A stretch of 64,000 bases of DNA from Acarospora socialis. Taxonomy: Eukaryota; Ascomycota; Lecanoromycetes; Acarosporales; Acarosporaceae. The DNA is taken from contig JAMYGW020000010.1 of assembly GCA_025617375.2 (NCBI GenBank), positions 1,240,001 through 1,304,000 of the forward strand, given 5' to 3'. The notes beneath the pieces were generated by a model, which saw only the letters and a list, made by a program, of their open reading frames with translations, had not been told where the DNA came from and ran no database searches. Shown here piece by piece: positions 35,301 through 45,428 of this stretch (within the stretch, counting starts at the first letter, position 1; every line of letters begins with the position of its first letter). Both the position numbers and the translations under genes were made by a program.

Positions 35301-38300
35301 TCACGAGCCCAAGATCTCCTCGTCCACCGGCATAGGCGAGTAGACGTGCAGCTCGCCCATACCGTTCTCCTCTCCGTTGTTTGATAAACTGTCGCTATTG
35401 CGCCGACTGCCGTTTCCAACGCCATCCAGTACGGCCACCTCATCCCTTGCACCTTTCCCACCCCTTCTCTCCTCCCTCGCCACCTCCCTAGCCCTCATAA
35501 CCTCCCTCTCCTCCTCCACAGCCCTGGCCCTCCTCTCCTCGACATCCGCCCTTTTGACGACCTTCTTCAACGCATCGCTCGCGTTGATCAAGCCATCGAT
35601 ACTGATTGCATGGTTCGTCATCTCATGATTGATATACCCATACACCTCGGCGGGCGCCTCGCACTTTAATAGACTCTTCTCGTTGAGTTTCAGCAGCGCG
35701 AGCGCGACCTGGAAGAGGAAAGTGGCGCCGTCGTTGGTGCAGAGGACGACGTCCCAGACGCGGAAGAGCGCCTCGGCGGACAGGCAGTCGGTGAAGACGG
35801 AGAGGAACCATTGGAAGGTGAGGGCCTCGAGTTCGATGCCGAGTGCGTCAAGGTGCGCGGACAGCGTGGGGAGGAGCTCGGACACGTATTGGCGGAGGAC
35901 GTGCTGGTCGGCGCGCGAGGCGAGGAGCGAGTGGTCGTAGTAGTGGTCCGGGAGGATGTTCTCGACCATACGGGCCAGGACCCAGAAGGCGTCTTCGGCG
36001 GTCGGCATGATGAGGAGGAGGGAGGCGGCGATCAGGTTCATGCCCTGGCAGTAGCCGACGGACGGGTTGCGGCGGGAGTAAGCTAGGAGAACTTCGTTGA
36101 GCTTGGCCACGCCGGGCCCGCGGCGGAAGAAGACATTGTCGGTCAGGGTGCGGTTGATGTCCATTTGGATTTGAGCCACGATGGTGGGGTCGTCGACGCC
36201 GTTGTTGACGAGCTCTTCGTAGTAGCCGGGTGCTCGAAGGGCTGAAGCGCCGCTGCATTCGGCCCAGATCTTCGCGCGGTAGGCGACCGGTATGCCGCCG
36301 AGAACAAGAGATTTGAACTCGTTCCATTTGGCTCGACCCACTTTGCCCTTGTTACCAAGGCCAGCGACACCGATCATCTCTCCATCAGTTAAAGAGACCT
36401 CGGGCATGGAGGCTTGGGTCAGCCGACCGTCAAGTATAGCGGCTTCACCCTCTCGTTTCCTATCTGCACGCACTTTCCGTAAGAACTCATTCCACTTGAT
36501 GGTCTTCTCACGCTGAAGGGAATCGTGGAGCTCTGTAAGTTGTTCAAGTAGAAGCTTAACCGGCTCGTGCTCGGCTTTTGTGGTAGACCTGAGGGTATCA
36601 GTTGTCAATGTTGACGGCACAGCGGACGCCGCCTGGGCTGCCGTGCTTGTAGAGGTTGATAATTGTGGATTGAGTGAGGGCAACGACCTCCGATGCTCCG
36701 AGGTCGTATCAGCATCAACATTGGTCAAAGTCGTAATTGCCGCAGCGGACGGCGTGTGCGACAAGAGCTCGGTTGGGTAGTTCGCAACCTTCAAATAGTC
36801 TTGCCATTTCATCGCGGTTTTCTCATCTGCCATTTCCTCCATTGAGGCCGGTGTATCTGGTCTTAGATCGGCTGAGAGAGGGCTCCCCACAAGTACCTTT
36901 GTCGCTTCATGCTTATGACTGTCGGCAATCAAGTCTGTGACGTCTCTAGTACCAGTGAGCATCTCGACACTGCTAGCACTCCTGCGATGCCCGGTGTTCG
37001 TCGAGTCTGACCATTCTCTCTTCTTACGACGCTGATCATATATAAAACCGAAGCGATCGGTGAGGAACTCGGTCTGGTGCAAGTCATTGTAGGTTTGAGT
37101 CAAGGTGGGTGGCCGAGAGTCTGGTGGGAGTATGGTGTCCATCTCCACAGGGCCCAGGTTTGTGGCGCCGTCAGGAGACGTATCCGTCATAGGGCTTCCT
37201 GGGGGTAATATACTGGATGCAATATTACGCCAACCCTCCTGCGGAACGGCCTTGACGGTGCCGTTGGCGGTCGCATTGAAAGATGGAACCAACGTTCTGT
37301 TGCCTGGTGTGTTGGATGACTTCTTGCTGACTTTCATCAATGCTGCTTTCGCTGAGCTTCCAGTCTCCACTGATGCTAATGAAGCGGTCCTTGAGCCTTT
37401 CGATACAGCTCCTCCCGTAGTGGCGGCTCTTTCCCTTCCATTCTTTTGCTTGTCACCTTCACGACCAGCGGCTTGATTTCCAGCGAATAGTTTTAATGTC
37501 CATGAAGTGACGGAGAATGATGACTTGCGAGATTGATTGTCGGAATCGTTTCCATCCTGCATTTCAGCATTGTTCTGCACGTCGACCGTCTTCCTTCGGT
37601 TCAAACTGGATTCATACTCCCGTGGCTGGAACATGTCGTTATTTAATCTTGTACGGTGTGAGAGGCCGCTGCTCGAAACCCTTGGCTTTACCATCGTATC
37701 TGAATTCTCTTTGACTCCATCAAGGATGCTGCTCGACCTACTGGCTTTGTGAGTTGTAGACACGTGGCTCCTCCAATTGTTCGCAGCGATCCCGGACTTG
37801 GTTGATGTTCCCTCGTCGCTGTAGATTGAAGGAGCATCGCCTGGACGAATCGTAGCTTGGCGGTCTCGTTCGTCCACACTGTCCAGATATCCCTCGTCTA
37901 GTTCTAATTCGACGCTGACGTTTTCTGCCATAGCTTCATTTACCATATCGTTAATAGTATTGCTTGCACTTGTACTGTTTCGAGCACTGCTCGTTCCTCT
38001 CTCTCCTGGACAATCTCCCGCTGCCTTTATGCTATCCACAGAACTCTTTGGTTTGGATGTCTCAAGGTTATGTAGCCTTGTCTCGATATCCAGATTCGAA
38101 ACTTCAACTTCTCTCAACATCCGTTTCAGCTCCCGTTCCCGCTCTTCTGCTCGTTGCCGGAGCGTAGTGACCTGCGCGTCCCGCTGCGCCAGATCCGCTG
38201 CCATCTGCCGGACCAGAGCCACAGCACCAGTCCTTGCTATCATACGTTCGATGTGTTCATCACTTGCATGATGCAGCGCCCCAGGAATGTTTTGAGCTTT

Positions 38301-38657
38301 GCCGGTTGAGTCGTCGAAGAGAGCAGGACGTCCTCGAAAGGATGGAGTAGAAGTTGTAAGACGCTCTACTATCGATGGAGTATGTTTCCTGGGTTGCTGA
38401 GGTGTTTGTACTGCTGGTTCGGTAGGCGACCTCTGCTTTGGTGTCTTTGCACGTATGGTTTTGGGAGAGTTGTCCGGCGAGAGCGATGGGAAGGACGTGA
38501 GAGACTTGTCTGACGGTGGCGTCTGTGTTGTAGAGTTGCTCGACACATACCGCCGTGGTTTGACACGCACTGTGCCAGACTTAAAGCTTTTGGTGGAAGC
38601 GGTGGAGGCTTGGGAGGAACTTCGCTCGAGTTGTCCATTGCTGCTGTCTTCCATCAC
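35301..38657 (-). CDS. TBC-domain Rab GTPase-activating protein
   Basis: Single exon of 1118 residues (1117 if the second of two adjacent Met codons is used). Residues 1-770 are Ser/Thr-rich and mostly disordered, with a short predicted coiled coil near 150-200 (R-Q-R-A-E-E-R-E-R-E-L-K). The TBC domain spans about 780-1005 and keeps both catalytic fingers: the Arg finger in I-Q-M-D-I-N-R-T (about residue 834) and the Gln finger in Y-C-Q-G-M-N (about 868). The W-F-L-S-V-F-T-D-C-L block is also present. A charged helix (about 1040-1080, R-R-A-R-A-V-E-E-E-R) follows. Such proteins accelerate GTP hydrolysis on Rab GTPases in secretion or polarised growth. The domain resembles the yeast Msb3/Msb4/Mdr1 group, but the target Rab cannot be read from sequence. 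Confidence 0.87.
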   Translation of the reverse strand: MMEDSSNGQLERSSSQASTASTKSFKSGTVRVKPRRYVSSNSTTQTPPSDKSLTSFPSLSPDNSPKTIRAKTPKQRSPTEPAVQTPQQPRKHTPSIVERLTTSTPSFRGRPALFDDSTGKAQNIPGALHHASDEHIERMIARTGAVALVRQMAADLAQRDAQVTTLRQRAEERERELKRMLREVEVSNLDIETRLHNLETSKPKSSVDSIKAAGDCPGERGTSSARNSTSASNTINDMVNEAMAENVSVELELDEGYLDSVDERDRQATIRPGDAPSIYSDEGTSTKSGIAANNWRSHVSTTHKASRSSSILDGVKENSDTMVKPRVSSSGLSHRTRLNNDMFQPREYESSLNRRKTVDVQNNAEMQDGNDSDNQSRKSSFSVTSWTLKLFAGNQAAGREGDKQKNGRERAATTGGAVSKGSRTASLASVETGSSAKAALMKVSKKSSNTPGNRTLVPSFNATANGTVKAVPQEGWRNIASSILPPGSPMTDTSPDGATNLGPVEMDTILPPDSRPPTLTQTYNDLHQTEFLTDRFGFIYDQRRKKREWSDSTNTGHRRSASSVEMLTGTRDVTDLIADSHKHEATKVLVGSPLSADLRPDTPASMEEMADEKTAMKWQDYLKVANYPTELLSHTPSAAAITTLTNVDADTTSEHRRSLPSLNPQLSTSTSTAAQAASAVPSTLTTDTLRSTTKAEHEPVKLLLEQLTELHDSLQREKTIKWNEFLRKVRADRKREGEAAILDGRLTQASMPEVSLTDGEMIGVAGLGNKGKVGRAKWNEFKSLVLGGIPVAYRAKIWAECSGASALRAPGYYEELVNNGVDDPTIVAQIQMDINRTLTDNVFFRRGPGVAKLNEVLLAYSRRNPSVGYCQGMNLIAASLLLIMPTAEDAFWVLARMVENILPDHYYDHSLLASRADQHVLRQYVSELLPTLSAHLDALGIELEALTFQWFLSVFTDCLSAEALFRVWDVVLCTNDGATFLFQVALALLKLNEKSLLKCEAPAEVYGYINHEMTNHAISIDGLINASDALKKVVKRADVEERRARAVEEEREVMRAREVAREERRGGKGARDEVAVLDGVGNGSRRNSDSLSNNGEENGMGELHVYSPMPVDEEILGS

Positions 38658-39554
38658 ACAGGGTTGTCACTTGGTAATAACCTAACATATGAGACAGTCT
38701 CTGAAGCTGAGAGAGAGAACGATATCTCCAGGTCAGATCCAGTGCATTTAAGAAGGGGAAGCACCCTTCTGTGTTTGGCACCCGCTTGTTGTGTGGTTTT
38801 GGTAGTTGTTTAGGTGGGGACCAACTACGCCGCATCACAGGTCGTCATGGATGGCTAGGATGTCTTTGTAAACATGGTTAGTATAGATCTTCCCAGTAAG
38901 ACTTAGATGATCTTGCTGACTGAATCTTCGGGATTCTGCGACATTGCTTTGCTTCTATGAAAAGATAGCCTACCAAGAAAAGGATATATCCATTCATGAC
39001 GTTACCTTCGACGCGTTCCCGAGCATGCACCTTTGGAGCTGTTTGTTCTGCCGCATCGCGCCAAGTTAGATCATGCTTTTGCAATGTTTACACACATGCA
39101 GCACCCCAGTAGACATTTGAGGTCTACGAGCTACCTTCACGAACCATTACTACTCTACAGAATCATCTTTCTCACCCGGCTATTGATAACGTCAAGACTA
39201 CTGCAGCTCACTTTTGGACATTATTGGTATGATACTGCCTTCAGCGCAGGTCACAGACCGGAGGCTGCCCCTACAGAAGGGTAGCAACAGCTTCAACAAA
39301 GTCATTATCTAGACTTAGGCATTTCAGATATCATGTGCTCCAGTTGAAAGTTGTCCAGAAACCACCCACGTCTATCCACCCACTAACCGTAGATCCTGCC
39401 TGCAGATCATCCCACACAGGTGTGCCTCGGCTCCCCAGCTTCTGCTGAAGGTCCCCGCAACATGAACCGTTATATTCAAGCAAGGACTTAGCAAGCTTCA
39501 CTGTTTACAGCACACCATCTATACAACATTACCGACATCTGCAAAGAGCCCACC
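38658..39554. promoter_or_regulatory. Divergent intergenic promoter region (RabGAP and dehydrogenase)
   Basis: About 900 bp between two divergent start codons; both promoters must lie here. No TATA element stands out on either strand, and no repeat or RNA gene was recognised. Confidence 0.5.
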
Positions 39555-40718
39555 ATGACGTCCGTACCCAAGCAGCGACTGCAGCTGCTCAGCGCACAGC
39601 TCTCCGCACCCATCGAGGACCCCGGCACATTCGAAAACATCCCCAAGATCCGGCGCATAGCAGGCGACTCAGCCGGACCGTAAGCTCTCCTCCCATGTAT
39701 ATCCAACAATACGACTCTCACACGTTCCAGGAGAGTGAAGGATAAAGTCGTCATCGTTACTGGTTCGCCCTCCCTTTCAATTCCTTTCATTCAACCCAAC
39801 ACCCCGGAACCCCTCATTGAGCCTGACTCTTCAAAGGCACCAACTCCCCAATCGGCATCGGCCGCGCCTCCGCCCACCAATTCGCCCACAACGGCGCCCG
39901 AGCCGTCTACATCTGCGACTACTCGAACGAGCACCTGGCGACGCACAAGCGCGAGCTGGAATCCCTCTACCCGGACGTCGACATCCACGCGCGGCATCTC
40001 GACGCCGCGAACGAGACGGACATGAAGGGCGTGGTGGACGAGGCGGTGGAAAAATACGGCCGACTGGATATCATGTTCGCAAACGCGGGAATCGTGGGGC
40101 AGGCGAAGGTCTTCATGGACATCGAGGGCGAGGAGTTCATGAAGACGCTACGGACGAACGTCTTAAGGTCAGCTACACCCACCACTCCCGCCCCCGTTGA
40201 CCCTGTCAAGATCCCCACCAACTCCTTACTGACGACGCCCCGCATCCTGCGCCAACAACAGCGTCTTCCTCGCCACCAAGCACGCCGCAAGAGCCATGCT
40301 CCTCACCTCCGCCTCGAAACCGTACCCGTCCGGCAGCATCATCGCGACCGCCTCCGTCGCGGGCCTGCGCTCCAACGCCGGCAGCACCGACTACTCCGCC
40401 AGCAAAGCCGCCGTCATCTCGCTGATGCAGACCTGCTGCTACCAGCTGGCCGGAACGGGCGTCCGCTGCAACGCCATCTGTCCCGGCGTCATCGAGACGG
40501 GCATGACGGCGCCAATGTACGACGCCGCAAGGGCGCGCGGCACGGAGAAGAAGATCGGGCAATTGAATCCGCTGAGGAGGGGTGCTGTGGCGGATGAGGT
40601 GGCGCGCGTGGCGCTTTTCTTGGGGAGCGATGAGAGTAGTTATGTTAATGGGCAGGCGTGGGCGGTTTGTGGGGGGTTGAGTGCGGGGCATCCGGTTGTG
40701 CCGGGGAAGTTGGGGTGA
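39555..40718 (+). CDS. Short-chain dehydrogenase/reductase (SDR), classical type
   Basis: Four exons (39555-39679, 39731-39762, 39837-40167, 40262-40718) give 314 residues; the 32-nt second exon is unusually small. The Rossmann cofactor motif reads T-G-T-N-S-P-I-G-I-G (about residues 51-60), a variant with Asn-Ser-Pro. N-A-G follows at the end of strand 4. The catalytic Ser lies in T-A-S-V-A-G, and Y-S-A-S-K places Tyr207 and Lys211. The C-terminal P-G-V-I-E-T-G-M and V-N-G-Q segments are typical. All three introns are fixed by restoring SDR motifs across the joints (V-I-V-T-G/T-N-S and N-V-L-S/V-F-L-A). About 45 residues precede the usual SDR start. Substrate unknown; it probably uses NAD(P). 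Confidence 0.86.
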
Positions 40719-41149
40719 GATGTATTTGGCCTAGATTTACAAAGGGACTATATTATTTTGTTATATGTGCTTACGGAAGGGGAGGGTAGGGGATGCCTTA
40801 GTATGAGGTGATGCTGACATGTGTGATCTTCTGGACTGGTGCTGGTGGGTGTTCTCCGGATGGGTCAAGAGGTAGATCGTCCTCTGGAGTCGAGTATCTG
40901 GTTTGACTATTATTTGGAGGACGTTGGTCATCTAGCTTCCTGTTAAGGAACATAGGCTACCTGGGGAAACGAGCGAAAGAGACAGTGATGAACGAGTCCG
41001 GGATGGTGTGATGAGTTCAATGGAGATGGGTTGATGCTTGTTGAGAAGAAGAGATATTAGTAGGTTGGGAAAGGTAGAGAGTCATTGTTGGTATGCTGCG
41101 TTTAAAGGACACCTACGATCAAAAGTTGCCTGAAACAAACTTGACTGGG
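40719..41149. other. Gap between dehydrogenase and repeat array
   Basis: The 3' flank of the dehydrogenase gene. No gene or clear repeat was seen. Confidence 0.5.
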
Positions 41150-41835
41150 GAGACTGATAAATATTAGCGCATGATGAGTAGCTGAGACGTTCGAGGCTCA
41201 AAGCAATAAACATCGGTCAGGTTTGGGGCAATCCGGCATCGCGGAGTGATGAGTGGATGAGACGTTCGACGCCCATGTTCACAAACATCAATCAGGTATA
41301 GAACTGAAAATAGCCCATCATCAGCTCATGATGGATTATGTAGGTGTTCAACGCCAAGAGGAGAAACGCTGATCAAGTTAGTGGTTACGATACATCGTCA
41401 TGGCATGATGATGAGCAATAGATGTAAAGTACCCTAGGCTTAAGACCAAAGGTCCTTCATCGCAGAGTGATGAGTTTGAGGAGACGTTCGACGCTCAAGG
41501 CCAAAAGGTCGGGATGGGTTTGGCTTAAGAGATAGCCATCGCCGTAGAATGATGGGCGGAGGAGACGTTCGACAATCAAGTCTAAGACCCCTGATCACGT
41601 TTGAGACCATGAATTCTTCATCGCAGCATCAAGTTCCAAACCCCAATCAGGTATGAGGTGGAGCCGCTTCAGCAGGCTAGGTAATTCATCACCACACCAT
41701 AATGAGGGTAGGAGACGTTCGACGGGTAAACGTAAAAACCCGGATTGGGTTTGGGTTGGGAGAATTGTCATCACCATAGGTACGATGATGAGCGGAGGAG
41801 ACGTTCGACGATCATCATCTCGAAACCACCTCTGG
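41150..41835. repeat. Degenerate tandem array of about nine ~75-86 bp units with core GAGACGTTCGACG
   Basis: The core GAGACGTTCGA starts at 41184, 41259, 41481, 41562, 41712 and 41798; gaps of 75, 222, 81, 150 and 86 bp fit a unit of roughly 75-86 bp, with eroded copies near 41344, 41400 and 41640. A typical unit reads CATCGC, then TGATGAG, then the core, then TCAAG, then a TCAGGTTTGGG-like tail. CATC and GATG can pair, and one pair differs in a compensated way between units (TCATC/GATGA at about 41458 versus CCATC/GATGG at about 41537). It lies between the 3' ends of the dehydrogenase (+) and the Bcd1-like gene (-). No coding frame is shared by the units. Confidence 0.75.
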
Positions 41836-41985
41836 CTTTCCGCTGTAAGGAACTGCTTTCTAAGACGTCACATATACCACCACTACTCTAGCTCTGCTCA
41901 TGAAGTGTACCTTTGTCAATTCCGGGATTCGACTCTGCTTCTTCGAGGATAGAGTACTGGTAGACAAACAAAACACTGTACAGGC

Positions 41986-43263
41986 TTAAGCGGCGCCAAG
42001 ATCCCTTCGTAAAACATCCAAAATCTTCGTGTCATCCAAGTTGGGGTGTTCGACGTCTGCGTCTGTGCGAACACCCGAGTCCATGAGTTTTCCATGATCC
42101 AGCGATCCCGCTGGAAGAACGGCCAGTAATTCGTCCATCTCTTCTTCCTCCCTCTTTGACAGGCCCAGAAACTCGGATTCTAGCATGTATCCGTCTGGGA
42201 GCTGATACGGGACCTGAGAAAGCGCGTAGATGGTCGGAAATTCTAGGATGACTCGGTGTTTGAGGATCTCCGCGAGAGTACTGGATGGGGAGAGCGGGAT
42301 GAGGACACGGGAGGACGAGGGCGTATGTGGGCGGAGGAGGTAGAAATGAAGTGGGGGTGCATTGGAAGGCTTGTCGCTTGAGGATTGGTCGATTGACACT
42401 TCTTTTGTAGGGATTGAACGCGTGCCGGGTGGTTTCTCGGGGTCGATGGGAAGATCTTGTGACGGAATTGGCGGTGGCGCTGGTTGTTGTTCAAGTTCGG
42501 GACATGGGGAAGATTGTGGCTTGATGATTGGCCCACATGTCGCTGATGGTGGTCCTGGTATATGCTCGGAGTCGAGCTTACGCTTTTTCGTGGGCGGATA
42601 CTTTTCTGCGCGGAATCGGGCGTATGCTTCGGTCAAGGGTAGCGTTTCCAATGCGCTCCCCAACTCCCTCTTTCCATCACTCTGTATCCACTCCACTGTC
42701 CAAGAAAGACATTTGTGTCTATAGGAGATTTAGTACGTTCTTGTCGGCAGAGTATGTGCCCTCGCCTACTTCCTGTGCCAGTGTGTTTTATTCTCTCTAC
42801 TCCGCACCATGCCTTTCGGCGCCCGATCCACAATAACGCCCGTCCTCTCAATGGCTCTTTGCACATTGACTTCGCCCTTCCGCGGGCCTATGCTGTGCCC
42901 ATGAGAAGCGCGACGATCACCGTTATCCGTCAGCTGCACACCCCGACTGTCAGCATCTTTCTCTGCACCTTCGAGCTTCCGCTCGATGTTCGTCAGGAAG
43001 TTAAAGTCTCGGTCGATGCCGGCAGGGGTAGCAAGATCACTGCGCTTGATGTACGCGGCGGGGTCTCGGATGCCCGAGCATTGTGCCCAAAGCTTGTGAC
43101 GCTTTGTACAGGGAAGGGAGCAAGTCTGGGTCGAGCAGCGGGGGCAGCGGTATTTTGGGGGACTGGTGTGACTGAGTGGAATCGTCAGCATTTTGATTGG
43201 AAGAAAGTCATCTCAAGGAACACACCAGATTCTACACAATTCGCTCAGTAAAGGTTCCGTCAT
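41986..43263 (-). CDS. BCD1: Box C/D snoRNA assembly protein 1-like HIT zinc-finger protein
   Basis: Three exons (43263-43226, 43171-42770, 42718-41986; introns 54 and 51 nt) give about 390 residues. The 38-nt first exon is needed: it supplies the Met and the first Cys pair, giving M-T-E-P-L-L-S-E-L-C-R-I-C. The HIT-type zinc finger is then complete, with ligands C10, C13, C22, C25, C30, C34, H38 and C44, followed by the Bcd1-typical D-F-N-F-L-T-N-I-E-R segment. The second intron joins H-W-H-R-K to H-K-C-L-S-W-T-V-E-W. The C-terminal half has a K-K-R-K basic cluster and an acidic tail. Bcd1 is required for box C/D snoRNP assembly in yeast nuclei. The last acceptor and the short first exon are inferences, but family spacing supports both. 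Confidence 0.85.
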
Positions 43264-43677
43264 TGCGCGATCGGTACGATGGATCGTCTGGCAGAGAAAG
43301 TCGGACGGTCAACAACAGCATACTGAAAGATTACTGCAAAGCTTATCGATAACTCGGGCGGAAGAAGGTTTGGGCGTCCCCGATGTACGAGGATAGATCA
43401 GTAAGGTAAAGAGGCTTTACAAGGGTGAATGACTTACCTTAAGCTAGAGCATCCAGTAGTTGAAGAGTCTGCCCGAGTAGTCCGAAAGGGCTGCCAGGAA
43501 TGGAACGATGATAACGTCGGTGTTTTCGTCTGGGTACAGAAGCAGCATATTAGACGCGTGATAGGGCATGTTCTGCCTGACATCTGCAGTGCGTAGTACC
43601 TACTGTCGCTGCGCTGTGCATCTCCCTGCGCCCAACTTGACGACGTGCAGTTGAGGTATCCAATTTGGGATGTTCAT
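43264..43677. promoter_or_regulatory. Proximal upstream region of the Bcd1-like gene
   Basis: The first ~410 bp upstream of the minus-strand start codon, ending at the 68-bp tandem copies. No discrete promoter element was identified. Confidence 0.4.
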
Positions 43678-43888
43678 TTGAAGCGAAGGATGCAGGATTA
43701 TCAGTGTTGTCGTCCGTCACATTAATTGTGTATGACCTCCGCTCCTTGAAGCGAAGGATGCAGGATTATCAGTGTTGTCGTCCGTCACATTAATTGTGTA
43801 TGACCTCCGCTCCTTGAAGCGAAGGATGCAGGATTATCAGTGTTGTCGTCCGTCACATTAATTGTGTATGACCTCCGCTCCTTGAAGC
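43678..43888. repeat. Three perfect 68-bp tandem copies
   Basis: Copies start at 43678, 43746 and 43814, each beginning TTGAAGCGAAGG and ending CTCCGCTCC; a seven-base start of a fourth copy follows (43882-43888). The three copies appear identical, so the expansion is recent or recently homogenised, or an assembly artefact. The array lies 415-625 bp upstream of the Bcd1-like start codon. Confidence 0.92.
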
Positions 43889-45428
43889 TTCATAAAGGGC
43901 ATGTAATAATGTATTCTGCGCTATGACCTGGAATTATACAGTGGTACTTCGTACCCAGGGAAAAAGAGCGGGCCTCGAACCAAAACAAGATCTCCCAAGA
44001 TGCAGCAAACCTTCGAGGTGCTCTACTTCGACCAAGTGGAGACTATGCTCAGTACATTGAAGGCCCTCGGTTTTAACTGTCACTGTTCTCTCTCCTATCG
44101 AGGGTAGTAGTATTCCATAGCTGCTCATCAAACTCTTGACTACACTCTTTTGTGATAAACAAATCCCCAGAACACGGTTGCCGGTCTCGGTGTGAGTTAT
44201 CGCGTGGCATAGCATGGCATGACATCTAACAGCCGAAGGCTTACATGATCAACGGTCCTGAAAAGTAAATTGGCGGCGACGGCGAGACCAAACAAGCAAT
44301 AAGGACGAAAAAGAAAGTCAACTGTCAGTTAAGTTATGCAGACCGATAATGAGGCTTGTATCCTGGAGTATAATCTGAAACGTAAAACACTCGACATCCT
44401 CCTGTGATCAACTTACACTACCCTGTGTATACAGCACTGCCAGTCTGCCATAGGTGGCTTAACCTATGCGTCCCAACTGTGATGTGACTTGTCTCGTTCA
44501 TCAGTGGGATCCAGCAGATTGCGGTTGATCTCTTGTCTTTGTAAACGTTTCTCCTTCCAATTCGAGCCTGATACGGGTTTTCATTTAATACATAGTGACA
44601 TGTAGGCTGTTATTATTATTTGGTCTCCCTCGTCGGGGCTTACAAGGTACAACCACCTTATAGGCTTTGGGAGTCTTCGCCTGAGATCCCCTGTCAGGCT
44701 CTCGGCTTTGGCTAAAGTTGTCCCAATCACAGTACGTTTCTTCGAGACTAATGTCAATTCATCTTGAGTCTACTGCAGGTCCCCCAAAAGCCCCCATTTC
44801 AAACGATCACTCTGCATTGTTAGGGGCTATTTCATTGGCCTACAATTGCTCTAATAGTTCGGAAGACTGCCCGGTAACTCACCACGGATTCATGCTTTGA
44901 GGTCCGTTCTCTGTTTCGACCAGGGTCTTCTGATTAGACCGTTGCACTTTTATGATTTGTGAGCTCTGCACAGGACCTGTATTCGTACCTTGTCATATTT
45001 ACAATACTAGTACCGTACTGTTTGCCTACACTTCCTGCTCCTCCTCCTCCATCCTGTTGCACGATCGTCGATGCCAACGAGTGAAAGGGGAATTTGTGGA
45101 GAGTCAGTATCACTGGTGCTCACTGCCATTGACGTTGTCACGAAGAGAGCATCGCCTTGACGGCCTAGAATACAGACGACTCCAAGAACCCTTGACGCTT
45201 ATATCGCCGGGTAGCTGTTCTTAAACTCCTTTGCTTAAGGACTTCAGCTCTCGTTCAGTCCTCAAATCCCCGAATCAATCACTTCGACCCAGGCCTTTTC
45301 AGACTGCTTCGAAGGAACCAAAGCGCGGGTAGTTTGGACTACACACGGGCCTCACGAAGGCGATTGTTGCGGACGTGTGAATAACAGCCTATCGGCAGTC
45401 GTTCCCTCAAGCGGGACTCCCATCAGCT
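43889..45428. other. Intergenic region upstream of the DENN gene
   Basis: About 1.5 kb with no convincing frame, RNA gene or further repeat. It must contain the DENN gene promoter. Confidence 0.5.

Noticed and set aside
41150-41835. Cluster of box C/D snoRNAs (TGATGA-like C boxes, next to a Bcd1-like gene)
   Set aside because: TGATGAG recurs, but a CTGA D box with terminal stem is not found at a fixed place in the units. The adjacency to Bcd1 is most likely coincidence.
43678-43888. CRISPR-like array
   Set aside because: The copies are directly adjacent 68-bp tandem units with no variable spacers, and the genome is eukaryotic.
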